Shown here: positions 19,502 through 28,671 of the stretch, piece after piece
Numbering within the stretch: the stretch's first letter is position 1
How the letters are laid out: each line of letters starts with the position of its first letter
Assembly (NCBI RefSeq): GCF_014648875.1
Contig: NZ_BMRY01000004.1
Coordinates: 489,155 to 553,154 of the forward strand
From: Streptomyces parvus
Lineage (GTDB): Bacteria; Actinomycetota; Actinomycetes; Streptomycetales; Streptomycetaceae
DNA length: 64,000 bases
Reading direction: 5' to 3'
Notes under the pieces: model-generated
Told to the model about the DNA's origin: nothing
Databases searched by the model: none
What the model saw: only the letters and a program-made list of their open reading frames with translations
Position numbers and translations under genes: made by a program

Positions 19502-20014
19502 TCAGAGCTTGCCGAAGACCACGCCGCGCCAGGTCCAGCCCGCGTCCAGGGTGGTGTTCCGGAGCGGGTCCGTCAGGTGTGCGCTGTCGAAGCTGAAGGA
19601 CTCGGTCGCCTCCAGGCGGCCGCTCTCGCCCCGTTGGAGCGTGTACCGGCGCGAGATGGTCCTGCCCCCGCCACGCCCGTACGTCCCCGAAGCCTTCAGG
19701 CGCGGAGGATTTCCGACGCGGGTGACTTCCCAGCTCTCCTCGATGGCGCGTACCTCGGGGACGTCCTCGGCGAGGCGCATCCGGATCCGGATGGCGTGGG
19801 TCAGCTGGGACTGGACGAAGACGTGCTGCCAGGTGGGCTCGGCGATCCGCCACTCGGCCACCAGATCGGCGCCGTGCGCCGAGCCGTCGCTGATGACGTA
19901 GGGGACGTCCGGGCCGTTCAGGGCGAGCAGGGCCTTCCGCAAGTCCCCCGCCGGGCGTGGCGCAACCCCCGCCTCGGGGTGTTTCGTTCCGGTCAGCTTG
20001 TCGAAGAATCCCAT
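19502..20014 (-). CDS. Hypothetical cytoplasmic protein
   Basis: A 170-residue protein starting MGFFDKLTG, with no signal peptide or membrane segment. It looks like a beta-rich fold with alternating charged strands, for example HAIRIRMRLAEDVPEVRAIEE and GGGRTISRRYTLQRGESGR. The sequence ending TLDAGWTWRGVVFGKL is Trp/Gly-rich. I do not recognise the family. Codon use is normal for the host, so it is likely a real gene. It lies between a lipoprotein gene and a kinase gene on the same strand, with 50-85 bp gaps. Confidence 0.7.
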   Translation of the reverse strand: MGFFDKLTGTKHPEAGVAPRPAGDLRKALLALNGPDVPYVISDGSAHGADLVAEWRIAEPTWQHVFVQSQLTHAIRIRMRLAEDVPEVRAIEESWEVTRVGNPPRLKASGTYGRGGGRTISRRYTLQRGESGRLEATESFSFDSAHLTDPLRNTTLDAGWTWRGVVFGKL

Positions 20015-20065
20015 GAGGTCAACCTAGGGGATCGCAGAGCCCGTAACCGCCCGCCCCCGGGCCGG

Positions 20066-20932
20066 TCAGAACGGGTACCAGCGGACCTCGGGGTCACCCT
20101 CGCGCAGGGACGCCACCCGGCGGCGGAACTCCGCGAGCGCCTTCGGGTTGGCCGGGGCGTGCTGGGAGACCCAGGCGCAGCTCGCCGTCTCGCGGGCGCC
20201 GCGCAGGACCGCGCATCCCTCCCACTCCCGGACGTCCCAGCCGTACGCGGCGGTGAAGGCGTCGTAGGCCGCCGGGTCCAGACCGTAGCGGTCGCGGGAG
20301 AGCGCGAGGACGACCAGGTCGTGTTCCCGCAGGTCCGCGGAGAACGTCTCCAGGTCGACCAGGACCGGGCCGTCCGGGCCGACATGGACGTTGCGCGGGA
20401 GCGCGTCGCCGTGGATCGGGCCCGGCGGGAGGTGGGGGACCAGGGCGGCGGCCGCGGCCGCGAAGCCGTCGCGGCGCTCGCGGAGGTAGTCCGCGTCCGC
20501 CGGGTCGATCGCGTCGCCCGCCAGGGTCAGCCAGCGCTCGACCCCGCCGAGCAGCTCGCGGCGCGGCAGCGTGAAGTCCGTCGGGGCGGGCAGCGCGTGC
20601 ACCAGGGTCAGCAGCGGGGCGAGGTCGCGCGGTTCGGCGGGGCGTACGGCGTCCGGGAGCCGGTGCCACAGCGTCACCGGGTGGCCCTCGACCAGCCGGG
20701 CCCCGTGCTCGGCCGCGCGGACGGCCGGGACACCGGCCGCGGCGAGCCAGTCGGCGAGCGCCACCTCCCGCTCGGCCCGGGCGCGCAGCTCGGGGTGGCC
20801 GGTGGCGTCCCGGCCGACCTTGATCACCAGGTCGCCGGCGGCGAACACCGCGTTCTCGCCCAGCGCGAGCAGCTCCGCCGCACCGGAGAACCCGGCGGCC
20901 GTCAGTACCTCGCGCGCACGCATCTCGTCCAT
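20066..20932 (-). CDS. APH/choline kinase-like phosphotransferase
   Basis: A 288-residue aminoglycoside phosphotransferase-fold protein. The N-lobe has a DLVIKVGRD segment with the nucleotide-binding Lys. The catalytic loop is HGDALPRNVHV (general base Asp), and VLVDLETFS supplies the metal-binding Asp. Such proteins phosphorylate antibiotics, choline, sugars or amino acids; the substrate is unknown and resistance should not be assumed. The ATG at 20932 is preferred, though an in-frame start at 20989 is possible. It is divergent from the sugar ABC operon by 145 bp. Confidence 0.82.
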   Translation of the reverse strand: MDEMRAREVLTAAGFSGAAELLALGENAVFAAGDLVIKVGRDATGHPELRARAEREVALADWLAAAGVPAVRAAEHGARLVEGHPVTLWHRLPDAVRPAEPRDLAPLLTLVHALPAPTDFTLPRRELLGGVERWLTLAGDAIDPADADYLRERRDGFAAAAAALVPHLPPGPIHGDALPRNVHVGPDGPVLVDLETFSADLREHDLVVLALSRDRYGLDPAAYDAFTAAYGWDVREWEGCAVLRGARETASCAWVSQHAPANPKALAEFRRRVASLREGDPEVRWYPF

Positions 20933-21077
20933 GGGTGCGATTTTCGCATCCGCGCAGGCCACCTTGACGAACCGACGACCCGTCAGCACGATGACGGAGG
21001 CCTCCCGGGCAGCCGGAACGGGATGAAGTCCGCCTCAGGCGCACGATCAGGTAGATACGGGACAGAGGGGGCTTCTC

Positions 21078-22091
21078 GTGACATCGGTGACCGCGACGAA
21101 GCGGTCCGGACCGGACGACCCGCACGGCGGGCGCAGCGGACGGGACGGACACGGCGGACAGGGAGGGCGGCCGCGGAAGGGCTGGCGGCCGGGACCCCCG
21201 GGGCCGCCCCGGGGCAAGGCGTTCGGGGACCGGGCCGCCTGGTTCCTGGTGCTGCCCGCGCTCATCCCGATCCTGATCCTCAGCGTCGGACCGCTCCTCT
21301 ACGGCATCGCGCTCGCCTTCACCGACGCCCAGTCCGGCCGGACCCGCTCCACCCAGTGGATCGGCACCCTCAACTTCCAGGACCTGCTGCACGACACCCT
21401 GTTCTGGGACTCGTTCCGGATCGGCCTGGTCTGGGCCGTCGGCGTCACCGTCCCGCAGTTCCTCCTGGCCCTCGGCCTCGCCCTGCTGCTCAACCAGAAC
21501 CTGCGGCTGCGCTGGCTGGCCCGGGCGCTGGCGATCGTCCCGTGGGCGATGCCCGAGGTCGTCGTCGGCATCATGTGGCGGCTCGTCTACAACCCGGACG
21601 CCGGCATCCTCAACGAGACCATCCGCGACCTCGGACTCGGCGACGGGCGGGACTGGCTGACCGGCCTCGCCACCGCGCTGCCCGCCGTCATCCTCGTCGG
21701 CATCTGGGCGGGCATGCCCCAGACCACCGTGGCCCTGCTCGCCGGACTCCAGAACACCCCGCGCGAACTCCACGAGGCGGCCGCCCTGGACGGCGCGGGT
21801 GCCTGGCGCCGGTTCCGTACGGTCACCTGGCCCGCGATCAAGCCCATCGCGCTCGCGATCTCCGCGCTCAACCTGATCTGGAACTTCAACTCGTTCGCCC
21901 TGGTCTACGTCCTGACCAGCGGCGGACCCGGGGGCCGGACCCGGCTGCCGATGCTCTTCGCCTACGAGGAGGCCTTCCGCTACGGGCAGTTCGGCTACGC
22001 CGCGGCGATGGGCTGTGTGATGGTCGCGGTGATCTCCGTACTCCTCGCCCTCTACCTCGTCGGCCGGCTCAGAGGAGGCGAGGACCGATGA
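21078..22091 (+). CDS. Sugar ABC transporter permease (MalF-like)
   Basis: A 337-residue integral membrane subunit of a CUT1-type sugar importer. A long basic, Gly-rich N-terminus is followed by about six transmembrane helices. The cytoplasmic EAA loop reads ELHEAAALDGAGAWRRFRTVTWP, which contacts the ATPase. GTG 21078 has GAGGGGG upstream. Its TGA overlaps the ATG of the next permease as ATGA. No dedicated ATPase gene is in the operon, so it probably uses a shared MsiK-like ATPase encoded elsewhere, as many Streptomyces CUT1 systems do. Confidence 0.9.
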   Translation: MTSVTATKRSGPDDPHGGRSGRDGHGGQGGRPRKGWRPGPPGPPRGKAFGDRAAWFLVLPALIPILILSVGPLLYGIALAFTDAQSGRTRSTQWIGTLNFQDLLHDTLFWDSFRIGLVWAVGVTVPQFLLALGLALLLNQNLRLRWLARALAIVPWAMPEVVVGIMWRLVYNPDAGILNETIRDLGLGDGRDWLTGLATALPAVILVGIWAGMPQTTVALLAGLQNTPRELHEAAALDGAGAWRRFRTVTWPAIKPIALAISALNLIWNFNSFALVYVLTSGGPGGRTRLPMLFAYEEAFRYGQFGYAAAMGCVMVAVISVLLALYLVGRLRGGEDR

Positions 22092-23002
22092 GGCGAGCAC
22101 CGGAGAGGCGGGGGCCGATGAGGCGTGGGCTGCTGACACGCGGAGCGCCCGACCGTGAGTCCACCGGGCTGCGGACCGGCAGGGCCGCGCGCGCCGGGCA
22201 GTACCTGGCCCTCCTGGCGTATCTGGTCTTCCTGGCGTTCCCGTTCGTATGGCTGATCTCGACCGCCTTCAAACCCGCCCGCGAACTGGGCTCGCTGCAC
22301 CCCACCTGGATCCCCGAGAACCCGACCTTGGACAACTTCCGGCAGGCCTTCGACGAGCAGCCGCTGCTCCAGGCCGCGGGCAACTCGCTGGTCGCCGCCG
22401 TCTCCGCCGCGCTGATCGCCGTCGTGATCGCCACCCCGATGGCCTATGTGATGGCCCGCCACCGGGGCCGCCTCGCCACCGCGGCGACCGGCTGGGTCGT
22501 GGTCAGCCAGGCGTTCCCGTTCGTCCTGGTGATCATCCCGCTCTTCCTGATCCTGAAGAACCTGCATCTGATCAACACCCTGTGGGGGCTGATCCTCGTC
22601 TACGTCGTCTGGTCGCTGCCCTTCGCGCTGTGGATGCTCGCCGGGTACGTACGCGCCGTGCCCACGGAACTGGAGGAGGCCGCCGCCGTGGACGGCGCGG
22701 GCCGCGTCCGTACCCTCGTCTCGGTCGTCGCCCCGCTGCTCGCCCCCGGCATCGTCGCCACCGCGCTGTTCGCGTTCATCACCGCATGGAACGAGTTCTT
22801 CTTCGCACTCGTCCTGCTCAAGACCCCGGAGAAGCAGACCTTGCCGGTCGTCCTCACCCACTTCCTCGGCGCGGAGGGCGTGGCCGACCTCGGGCCGCTC
22901 GCCGCCGCCGCGTTCCTCGCCACCCTCCCCTCCCTCGTGCTCTTCGCCTTCATCCAGCGGCGGATCACCGGCGGGATGACGGCCGGGGCGGTGAAGCACT
23001 GA
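22088..23002 (+). CDS. Sugar ABC transporter permease (MalG-like)
   Basis: A 304-residue second permease subunit with about six membrane helices and the EAA loop PTELEEAAAVDGAGRVRTL near residue 195. The family-typical end includes AWNEFFFALVLL. It pairs with the MalF-like protein to form the membrane channel. ATG 22088 overlaps the upstream stop by four bases; an internal ATG at 22118 is an alternative. Its own stop overlaps the solute-binding protein start by one base (TGATG). Substrate is not identifiable from sequence alone. Confidence 0.9.
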   Translation: MRRAPERRGPMRRGLLTRGAPDRESTGLRTGRAARAGQYLALLAYLVFLAFPFVWLISTAFKPARELGSLHPTWIPENPTLDNFRQAFDEQPLLQAAGNSLVAAVSAALIAVVIATPMAYVMARHRGRLATAATGWVVVSQAFPFVLVIIPLFLILKNLHLINTLWGLILVYVVWSLPFALWMLAGYVRAVPTELEEAAAVDGAGRVRTLVSVVAPLLAPGIVATALFAFITAWNEFFFALVLLKTPEKQTLPVVLTHFLGAEGVADLGPLAAAAFLATLPSLVLFAFIQRRITGGMTAGAVKH

Positions 23003-24300
23003 TGCGCGCCACTCTCCGGCGGGCGGCCACCGCCGCCGCCGTCCTGGCCCTGCTGCTCACCGGCTGCTCCGGCGGCGGCGACGACGGACGGGACGCGGAC
23101 GGCACGATCCGGCTGCGGTTCCAGTCGCTGGCCTGGCAGAAGGAGTCCGTCGACGCCAACAAACAGCTGGTGAGGGAGTGGAACGCCGCCCACCCCGACG
23201 TCCAGGTGGAGTACGTCCAGGGCAGCTGGGACAGCGTCCACGACCAGCTCCTCACCTCCTTCGAGGGCGGCGAGGCCCCCGACATCATCCACGACGCCTC
23301 CGACGACCTGGCCGACTTCGCGTACGGGGGGTACCTCGCCGATCTGCGCCCCCTCCTGCCCGAACGGCTCAAGGCCGACATCCCCGAACAGTCCTGGCGC
23401 ACCACCACGTTCGGCGAGGGCGTCCACGGGGTGCCCTTCCTCCAGGAGCCCCGCGTTCTGATCGCCAACACGAAGCTGCTGAAGGCCTCGGGCGCGCGCA
23501 TCCCGACGCCGGAGCGCCCCTGGAGCTGGGAGGAGTTCCGGCAGGTGACGAAGGAGCTGACCGGCAAGGGGCGGTACGGGATCGCCTGGCCGCTCAAGGA
23601 GCCCGTCTCCGTCACCCTCAACCTGGGCCTGTCCGGCGGCGGGCAGCTCTTCCACCGCGACGGTGACGGCAAGGCGGTCCTGCGCTTCGAACCGGGCGAC
23701 GGCGTGGTCACCGGCACCATCCACGACCAGGTCAACACCGACCGCAGCGCGGCCCGCAGCGCCCTGGGCATGGGCGGCTCGGACGCGCTGCCCGGGTTCT
23801 TCGGCGGCAGGTACGCGATGCTCCCGCTCGGGTTCTCCTACCGCCAGCAGATCATCCAGCAGGCCCCCGAGGGGTTCGACTGGACGGTCCTGCCGATGCC
23901 CGCGGGTGCGGGCGGCCCGGTCCAGGGGGTGAGCCCGCAGACGCTGTCGGTCGCCGAGGAGAGCCCGCACAAGAAGGAGGCCGTCGCGTTCATCGACTTC
24001 CTGCTGCGCCCCGCGAACATGGTGCGCCTCGCCCGGGGCGACTGGATGCTGCCCACCGGGACCGAGGCGCTGGCCGATCCGTCGCTGCGGGTGGCCGAGC
24101 ACGGGTGGGCCGTCGGCGCCGCGCTCGCCGAGGGGCTGCGGCCTGCGCCCGCCCAGTCGGTGCGCGGCTATCCCGAGTGGAAGGACAAGGTGGCGACCCC
24201 CGCGTACCAGGAGTTCTACAGCGGTGCGATCGACACCGACGAGCTGAGCAAGAGGCTGGTGGAGGACGGGAATCGGGTGCTGGCCCGCTACCAACGCTGA
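23002..24300 (+). CDS. Extracellular sugar-binding lipoprotein of ABC importer
   Basis: A 432-residue solute-binding protein. The signal peptide ends at lipobox LLTGC near residue 22, anchoring it outside the membrane. The mature protein has the family-1 binding-protein pattern: IRLRFQSLAWQKESV, a hinge EAPDIIHDASDDLADFA, and a C-terminal KEAVAFIDFLL helix. It captures an oligosaccharide and delivers it to the two permeases upstream. The start overlaps the preceding stop by one base, so the operon is permease, permease, binding protein, an unusual order since the binding protein more often comes first. Confidence 0.9.
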   Translation: MRATLRRAATAAAVLALLLTGCSGGGDDGRDADGTIRLRFQSLAWQKESVDANKQLVREWNAAHPDVQVEYVQGSWDSVHDQLLTSFEGGEAPDIIHDASDDLADFAYGGYLADLRPLLPERLKADIPEQSWRTTTFGEGVHGVPFLQEPRVLIANTKLLKASGARIPTPERPWSWEEFRQVTKELTGKGRYGIAWPLKEPVSVTLNLGLSGGGQLFHRDGDGKAVLRFEPGDGVVTGTIHDQVNTDRSAARSALGMGGSDALPGFFGGRYAMLPLGFSYRQQIIQQAPEGFDWTVLPMPAGAGGPVQGVSPQTLSVAEESPHKKEAVAFIDFLLRPANMVRLARGDWMLPTGTEALADPSLRVAEHGWAVGAALAEGLRPAPAQSVRGYPEWKDKVATPAYQEFYSGAIDTDELSKRLVEDGNRVLARYQR

Positions 24301-24329
24301 TCCCGGACGGATCCGCACGGAGAAAGAAG

Positions 24330-24366
24330 TTGCACGAGACGTCTCGTCTCGTTTAGAGTCGCCGGC
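24330..24366 (+). promoter_or_regulatory. Leaderless promoter with operator-like 14-bp palindrome for mgt
   Basis: A -35 TTGCAC (24330-24335) and a -10 TAGAGT (24354-24359), 18 bp apart, are followed by six bases and the ATG at 24367, so transcription would begin at or next to the start codon. A perfect 14-bp palindrome ACGAGACGTCTCGT (24334-24347) fills the spacer and touches the -35, where a bound TetR-type repressor would block RNA polymerase. Confidence 0.62.
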
Positions 24367-25566
24367 ATGACGGAATCCCCGCGTGCCCACATCGCCATGT
24401 TCTCCATCGCCGCCCACGGACATGTGAACCCGAGCCTCGACGTCATCCGCGAGCTCGTCGACCGTGGACACCGTGTCAGCTACGCCATCCCCGCGTCCTT
24501 CGCGGAGAAGGTCGCCGCCACCGGCGCCGAGCCGGTGATCTGGACCTCGACCCTGCCGACCGACGACGACCCCGACGCCTGGGGGACGGAGCTGATCGAC
24601 AACATCGAACCCTTCCTCGCCGACGCCATCCAGGCCCTCCCGCAGCTCGCGGAGGCCTTCGCGGGCGACGAGCCCGACCTCGTCCTGCACGACATCACCT
24701 CCTATCCCGCCCGCGTCCTCGCCCACCGCTGGGGCGTCCCCGCCGTCTCCCTCTGGCCCAACCTGGTCCCCTGGGACGGGTACGAGAAGGAGGTCGGCGA
24801 GCCGATGACCGCCGAGCTGAAGCAGACCGAGCGCGGCAAGGCGTACTACGCGCGCTTCGAGAGCTGGCTCACCGAGAACGGCCTCGGCCACGTCCCCAGC
24901 GACGACTTCGTGGCCCGCCCGCGCCGCGGCCTCGTCCTCATCCCCGAGGCGCTCCAGCCGAACGCGGACCGGGTGAACCGCGAGATGTACACCTTCGTCG
25001 GCGCCTGCCAGGGAGACCGGGCCGACCAGGGGGAGTGGCAGCGGCCCGCCGGCGCCGAGAAGGTGCTGCTGGTCTCGCTCGGCTCCTCGTTCACCAAGCA
25101 GCCCGCCTTCTACCGCGAGTGCGTCGCGGCCTTCGGTGACCTGCCCGGCTGGCATGTGGTGCTCCAGATCGGTGCGCACGTCGACCCCGCCGAACTCGGC
25201 GACGTACCCGGCAATGTGGACGTACGTACCTGGGTTCCGCAGCTGGCCGTCCTCAAGCAGGCCGACGCCTTCATCACCCACGCCGGCGCGGGCGGCAGTC
25301 AGGAGGGGCTCGCCACGGGCACCCCGATGGTCGCCGTACCGCAGGCCGTCGACCAGTTCGGCAACGCGGACATGCTCCAGTCCCTGGGTGTGGCCCGGCA
25401 TCTGCCGATGGAGGAAGCGGACGCGGCGAGCCTGCGCGAGGCCGTGCTCGCCCTCGTGGACGATCCCGAAGTCGCCGCCCGGTGCGCACGCCTGAGCGAG
25501 CAGATGGCGCGGGAGGGCGGCACGCCGAGGGCCGCCGACCTCATCGAGGCGGAGCTGTCGCGCTGA
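24367..25566 (+). CDS. mgt: Macrolide-type glycosyltransferase (OleD/Mgt family)
   Basis: A 399-residue GT-B enzyme of the UDP-glycosyltransferase family (GT1), very close in pattern to OleD and Mgt of Streptomyces. AHIAMFSIAAHGHVNPSL carries the catalytic His. PAGAEKVLLVSLGSSFTKQP is the start of the donor domain, and HAGAGGSQEG the donor-binding signature. It probably transfers glucose from UDP-glucose to the desosamine-type sugar of macrolides, inactivating them, and may act on other aglycones. It is monocistronic: promoter with palindrome upstream and terminator hairpin downstream. Confidence 0.9.
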   Translation: MTESPRAHIAMFSIAAHGHVNPSLDVIRELVDRGHRVSYAIPASFAEKVAATGAEPVIWTSTLPTDDDPDAWGTELIDNIEPFLADAIQALPQLAEAFAGDEPDLVLHDITSYPARVLAHRWGVPAVSLWPNLVPWDGYEKEVGEPMTAELKQTERGKAYYARFESWLTENGLGHVPSDDFVARPRRGLVLIPEALQPNADRVNREMYTFVGACQGDRADQGEWQRPAGAEKVLLVSLGSSFTKQPAFYRECVAAFGDLPGWHVVLQIGAHVDPAELGDVPGNVDVRTWVPQLAVLKQADAFITHAGAGGSQEGLATGTPMVAVPQAVDQFGNADMLQSLGVARHLPMEEADAASLREAVLALVDDPEVAARCARLSEQMAREGGTPRAADLIEAELSR

Positions 25567-25599
25567 GCGGATCCGCCTGACTGGTATCCGGACGTTCTC

Positions 25600-25645
25600 C
25601 GTCCCGCCCCGACCGCCGCGACCTGCGGTTACCCGGGGCGGGACG
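25600..25645 (+). terminator. Terminator hairpin after mgt
   Basis: A perfect 12-bp stem, CGTCCCGCCCCG at 25600-25611 and its complement at 25634-25645, begins 34 bp after the mgt stop. The loop can also pair internally. There is no long T run, as is common for GC-rich actinobacterial terminators. Confidence 0.75.
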
Positions 25646-26134
25646 CTTCTGTTACGGCTCCGTGAACCCGATGTCGCGGCGGAGGCGGTCGGCGCATCTG
25701 CACGCACGCCCTCGCGATTTCACACCCGGGACCGGGCGTTCACCCCTCATGCGCACACCTTCACGGGTCTTCACGTGTCTTCACGCATGGTCACTCCTGC
25801 CCCAGAGGGCTCGGGGAGGGTGCCGACGCCGGGCGGGCGATCAGCGCTCCGCGCCTCAAGTTCCGCTCTGAACAGGGGATATGCGGGGTGGAACGGTCCT
25901 CCCGGGGTGGCCGCGGAGCCGCCGATCCGGGCGAGGTAACCGCACGGTCGGGCTCCGCGGCCGTTGTGACCAGCCAGGGCCGATTTCTTATTACGAAACC
26001 TTGTTGAGCAAGTCACACCTCCATGAAGGTCTTGATCTGTGCTCGTCAATCGGTCAGGGTTTCGAGCCAGCCCCCGGAGATCTTCCGGCCGAGGGCCAAT
26101 CCCCCCACAAAGAATGACGAGGAGAACCCTCTTC
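25646..26134. other. 489-bp intergenic region upstream of subtilase gene
   Basis: No convincing gene was seen. It contains repeated short CACG-type words at 25740-25790 and an AT-richer stretch at 25980-26050 that would suit a promoter for the protease. No clear -35 or -10 pair or operator could be assigned. Confidence 0.45.
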
Positions 26135-27337
26135 ATGGCCAAGCACCAGCGCACCCGTCGCATCAAGCTCACCGCCGCGATCACCGCCGTGGCGGCCGCC
26201 GCCGGAGTCACCCTTCTCGGAACCTCGTTCGCGGGAGCCGCACCGGCCCCCATGGGGACGGTGTACGGCACCGACGCCGCGACCGCGGTCTCCGGCAGCT
26301 ACATCGTCATGCTGGACGAGAAGAAGGCCGACAAGTCGGAGCTCGCCAAGGAGTACGGCGGCAAGCTCAAGCGCGACTACAACTCCAGCATCAACGGCTT
26401 CTCCGCCAGCGGCCTTTCGGAGACCGAGGCCAAGCGCCTCGCCGCCGACCCGGCCGTCGCGAAGGTGGTGCAGAACAAGAAGTTCAGCATCAACGCCACC
26501 CAGGAGAACCCGCCGTCGTGGGGCCTGGACCGGATCGACCAGACCGAGACCGCGGGCGACAGCGCCTACACCTACCCGGACTCCGGCGGTGAGGGCGTCA
26601 CCGCGTACGTCATCGACACCGGTGTGCGTGTCACCCACGAGGACTTCGAGGGCCGCGCCACCTCCGGCTTCGACGCCGTCGACAACGACGACGACGCCGA
26701 CGACGGCAACGGGCACGGCACCCACGTGGCGGGCACCATAGCCGGGGCCGCGCACGGCGTCGCCAAGAAGGCGAACATCGTGGGCGTCCGCGTCCTCGAC
26801 GACAACGGTTCGGGCACCACCGAGCAGGTCATCGCCGGCATCGACTGGGTCACCGCCAACGCCAAGGGCCCGTCCGTCGCCAACATGAGCCTCGGCGGCG
26901 GGGCCGACCCGGCCCTCGACGCGGCGGTCCAGAAGGCCATCGCCGCGGGCATCACCTTCGGCGTGGCCGCCGGGAACGAGTCCAGCGACGCCGGCCAGGG
27001 CTCGCCCTCCCGCGTCCCCGAGGCGATCACCGTCGCCTCGTCCACGGAGGCCGACGAGCAGTCGGACTTCTCCAACCACGGCTCCATCGTGGACATCTAC
27101 GCCCCGGGCTCGGACATCACGTCGACCTGGAACGACAGCGACAGCGGCACCAACACCATCTCGGGTACGTCCATGGCCACCCCGCACGTCGTCGGCGCGG
27201 CCGCCGTCTACCTGGCGGGCCACCAGGACGCCACCCCGGAGGCCGTCGCCACGGCGCTGACCGAGGGAGCCACCCCGGACGCCATCAGCAACGCCACCGA
27301 GGGCACGCCGAACCTGCTCCTCAAGGTCGTCGAGTAA
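26135..27337 (+). CDS. Secreted S8 family subtilisin-like serine protease
   Basis: A 400-residue proteinase K-like subtilase. A twin-Arg-containing signal region (RTRRIKL then a hydrophobic stretch to about residue 35) leads to an I9 inhibitor propeptide (SGSYIVMLDEKKADKS onward, about residues 50-120), then the S8 domain. The triad is Asp in YVIDTGVRVTH, His in NGHGTHVAGT and Ser in SGTSMATPHV. It is secreted, self-processes and degrades extracellular protein. The ATG at 26135 follows GAGGAGAA. It ends close to a strong terminator hairpin. Confidence 0.93.
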   Translation: MAKHQRTRRIKLTAAITAVAAAAGVTLLGTSFAGAAPAPMGTVYGTDAATAVSGSYIVMLDEKKADKSELAKEYGGKLKRDYNSSINGFSASGLSETEAKRLAADPAVAKVVQNKKFSINATQENPPSWGLDRIDQTETAGDSAYTYPDSGGEGVTAYVIDTGVRVTHEDFEGRATSGFDAVDNDDDADDGNGHGTHVAGTIAGAAHGVAKKANIVGVRVLDDNGSGTTEQVIAGIDWVTANAKGPSVANMSLGGGADPALDAAVQKAIAAGITFGVAAGNESSDAGQGSPSRVPEAITVASSTEADEQSDFSNHGSIVDIYAPGSDITSTWNDSDSGTNTISGTSMATPHVVGAAAVYLAGHQDATPEAVATALTEGATPDAISNATEGTPNLLLKVVE

Positions 27338-27357
27338 TACCCGGTCACGCGTAATAC

Positions 27358-27383
27358 CCGGTCGGGACCCCGGTCCCGACCGG
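27358..27383 (+). terminator. Terminator hairpin after subtilase gene
   Basis: A perfect 12-bp stem CCGGTCGGGACC and its complement, separated by two C residues, starts 20 bp after the stop. A second weaker stem-loop (27393-27400 with 27410-27417) follows directly. Confidence 0.78.
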
Positions 27384-27508
27384 ACGCCGGGCGGCGGTGG
27401 ACACACCCCCCACCGCCCGGCCACCGTCCGCACAGCAGCCGCCGCGCTCGCCCCCACGGGGCGCGGCGGCTGCGGCGTGTCCGGGATATCGACCTAGGGT
27501 GGGTGGCC

Positions 27509-28057
27509 ATGACGACGACGTACGCAGCGCTCCTGCGCGGGATCAACGTGGGCGGCAGCAAGAAGGTCCCGATGCCCGAACTGCGCGATGTGCTCGCCGG
27601 GCTGGGGCACACCGGCATCGCCACCCACCTGCAGAGCGGCAACGCCGTCTTCCGCAGCGACAGCGAGGACGCCGACGCCCTTGCCGCGGCGCTCGAACAG
27701 GCCCTGCACGAGCGGTTCGGGTTCGCCGTCGACTGTCTCGTCCGGGACGCCGCGTATCTCGCGGCCGTCGCCGACGCCTGCCCCTTCCCCGCCGCCGAAC
27801 TGGAGGGCAAGCAGCTCCACGTCACCTACTTCGACCGGCCCGTGGACGCGAGCCGCTTCGCGGACCTGGACGCGGAAGCGTTCCTGCCGGAGGAGTTCCG
27901 GCTCGGCGACCGCTGTATGTACCTGTACGCCCCGGACGGCCTCGGCCGCTCCAAGCTGGCCGTCGCGCTGGGCCGCCCCCGCCATGTCAAGGGCCTCGTC
28001 GCCACCTCCCGAAACTGGAACACCGTGGCCCAGTTGGTGGAGCTGACTCGTGACTGA
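27509..28057 (+). CDS. DUF1697 domain-containing protein
   Basis: A 182-residue protein with the DUF1697 opening TTTYAALLRGINVGGSKKVPM and the block HLQSGNAVF, and a C-terminal SRNWNTVAQLVEL helix. The family is a cytoplasmic two-domain protein of unknown biochemical role found throughout Actinobacteria. TAGGGT lies eight bases before the ATG at 27509 and there is no good ribosome-binding site, so the transcript is probably leaderless; GTG 27503 is the alternative start. It has no close operon partner. Confidence 0.86.
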   Translation: MTTTYAALLRGINVGGSKKVPMPELRDVLAGLGHTGIATHLQSGNAVFRSDSEDADALAAALEQALHERFGFAVDCLVRDAAYLAAVADACPFPAAELEGKQLHVTYFDRPVDASRFADLDAEAFLPEEFRLGDRCMYLYAPDGLGRSKLAVALGRPRHVKGLVATSRNWNTVAQLVELTRD

Positions 28058-28167
28058 GCCGTCGCCCGCCGTGGCAGCGGCCATCGAGGGCGAGCCGCGC
28101 CTGCTGGACCCGGCGGGACGGGCCGGGCGGCACCCCTTCCCGAGGGCTGCCGCCGGCCGTCAGCGGC

Positions 28168-28671
28168 TCATCCGTGGTAGGTGATGTAGCCGTTGCCGTC
28201 GCGGTCGTTGGACTTCTTGGTGTACGAGTGGACGTCGGCACGGGCGCCGGAGGGCTTGTACAGGTAGATGGTGTCCTTGTCGTTGTTCCAGATGAAGTTG
28301 CAGTTCTGGCGGTAGACGACGTTCTTGGCGTCGGAGTCGGTGCCGCGGTTGCCGCGCAGCTTTATGTAGTCGCCGGGCTGCAGCTTGTGGGTCGCCGGGA
28401 AGGTGAACCTGTTTCCGGCGGCGTCCTTGACGACGTAGCCCCGGAGGTTCACGGTCGTGCTGCGCGAGTAGTTCTTGATCGTCAGGTACTCGTTCTTGGT
28501 GTTGCCACCGGAGCACTTGTTGGAGTCCCGCCCGGGGGCGTCGTACTGGACACCCTTGATCTTCAGGGCCGAAGAATACTCGGCGGCCTGGGCCGGAGCG
28601 GCGGCCACGAGGCCGAGTGCGAGGACCGAAGCGGCGGTGGCGGCGGCGGTCAGGGCATGACGGACATGCAT
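28168..28671 (-). CDS. Secreted lamin tail domain (LTD) protein
   Basis: A 167-residue secreted protein. The signal peptide ends AAPAQAA near residue 30. The mature protein is one lamin-tail (LTD) beta-sandwich: ALKIKGVQYDAPGRD, NEYLTIKNYS, LRGYVVKDAAGNRFTFP, NFIWNNDKDTIYLYK. Two Cys (NKCSGG and QNCNF) probably form a disulfide. LTD domains bind DNA, chromatin or surfaces in other proteins, and many secreted Streptomyces versions occur without known role. GGGGGGA lies upstream of the ATG. It is divergent from the iron ABC operon by 285 bp. Confidence 0.86.
   Translation of the reverse strand: MHVRHALTAAATAASVLALGLVAAAPAQAAEYSSALKIKGVQYDAPGRDSNKCSGGNTKNEYLTIKNYSRSTTVNLRGYVVKDAAGNRFTFPATHKLQPGDYIKLRGNRGTDSDAKNVVYRQNCNFIWNNDKDTIYLYKPSGARADVHSYTKKSNDRDGNGYITYHG

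Noticed and set aside
20066..20932. APH-fold gene as an aminoglycoside resistance determinant
   Set aside because: The fold also covers kinases for choline, sugars and amino acids, and no resistance subfamily motif was identified.
25662..25871. A 69-residue open frame in the gap before the protease gene
   Set aside because: Arg/His-rich low-complexity translation, no good ribosome-binding site, no domain; probably intergenic.
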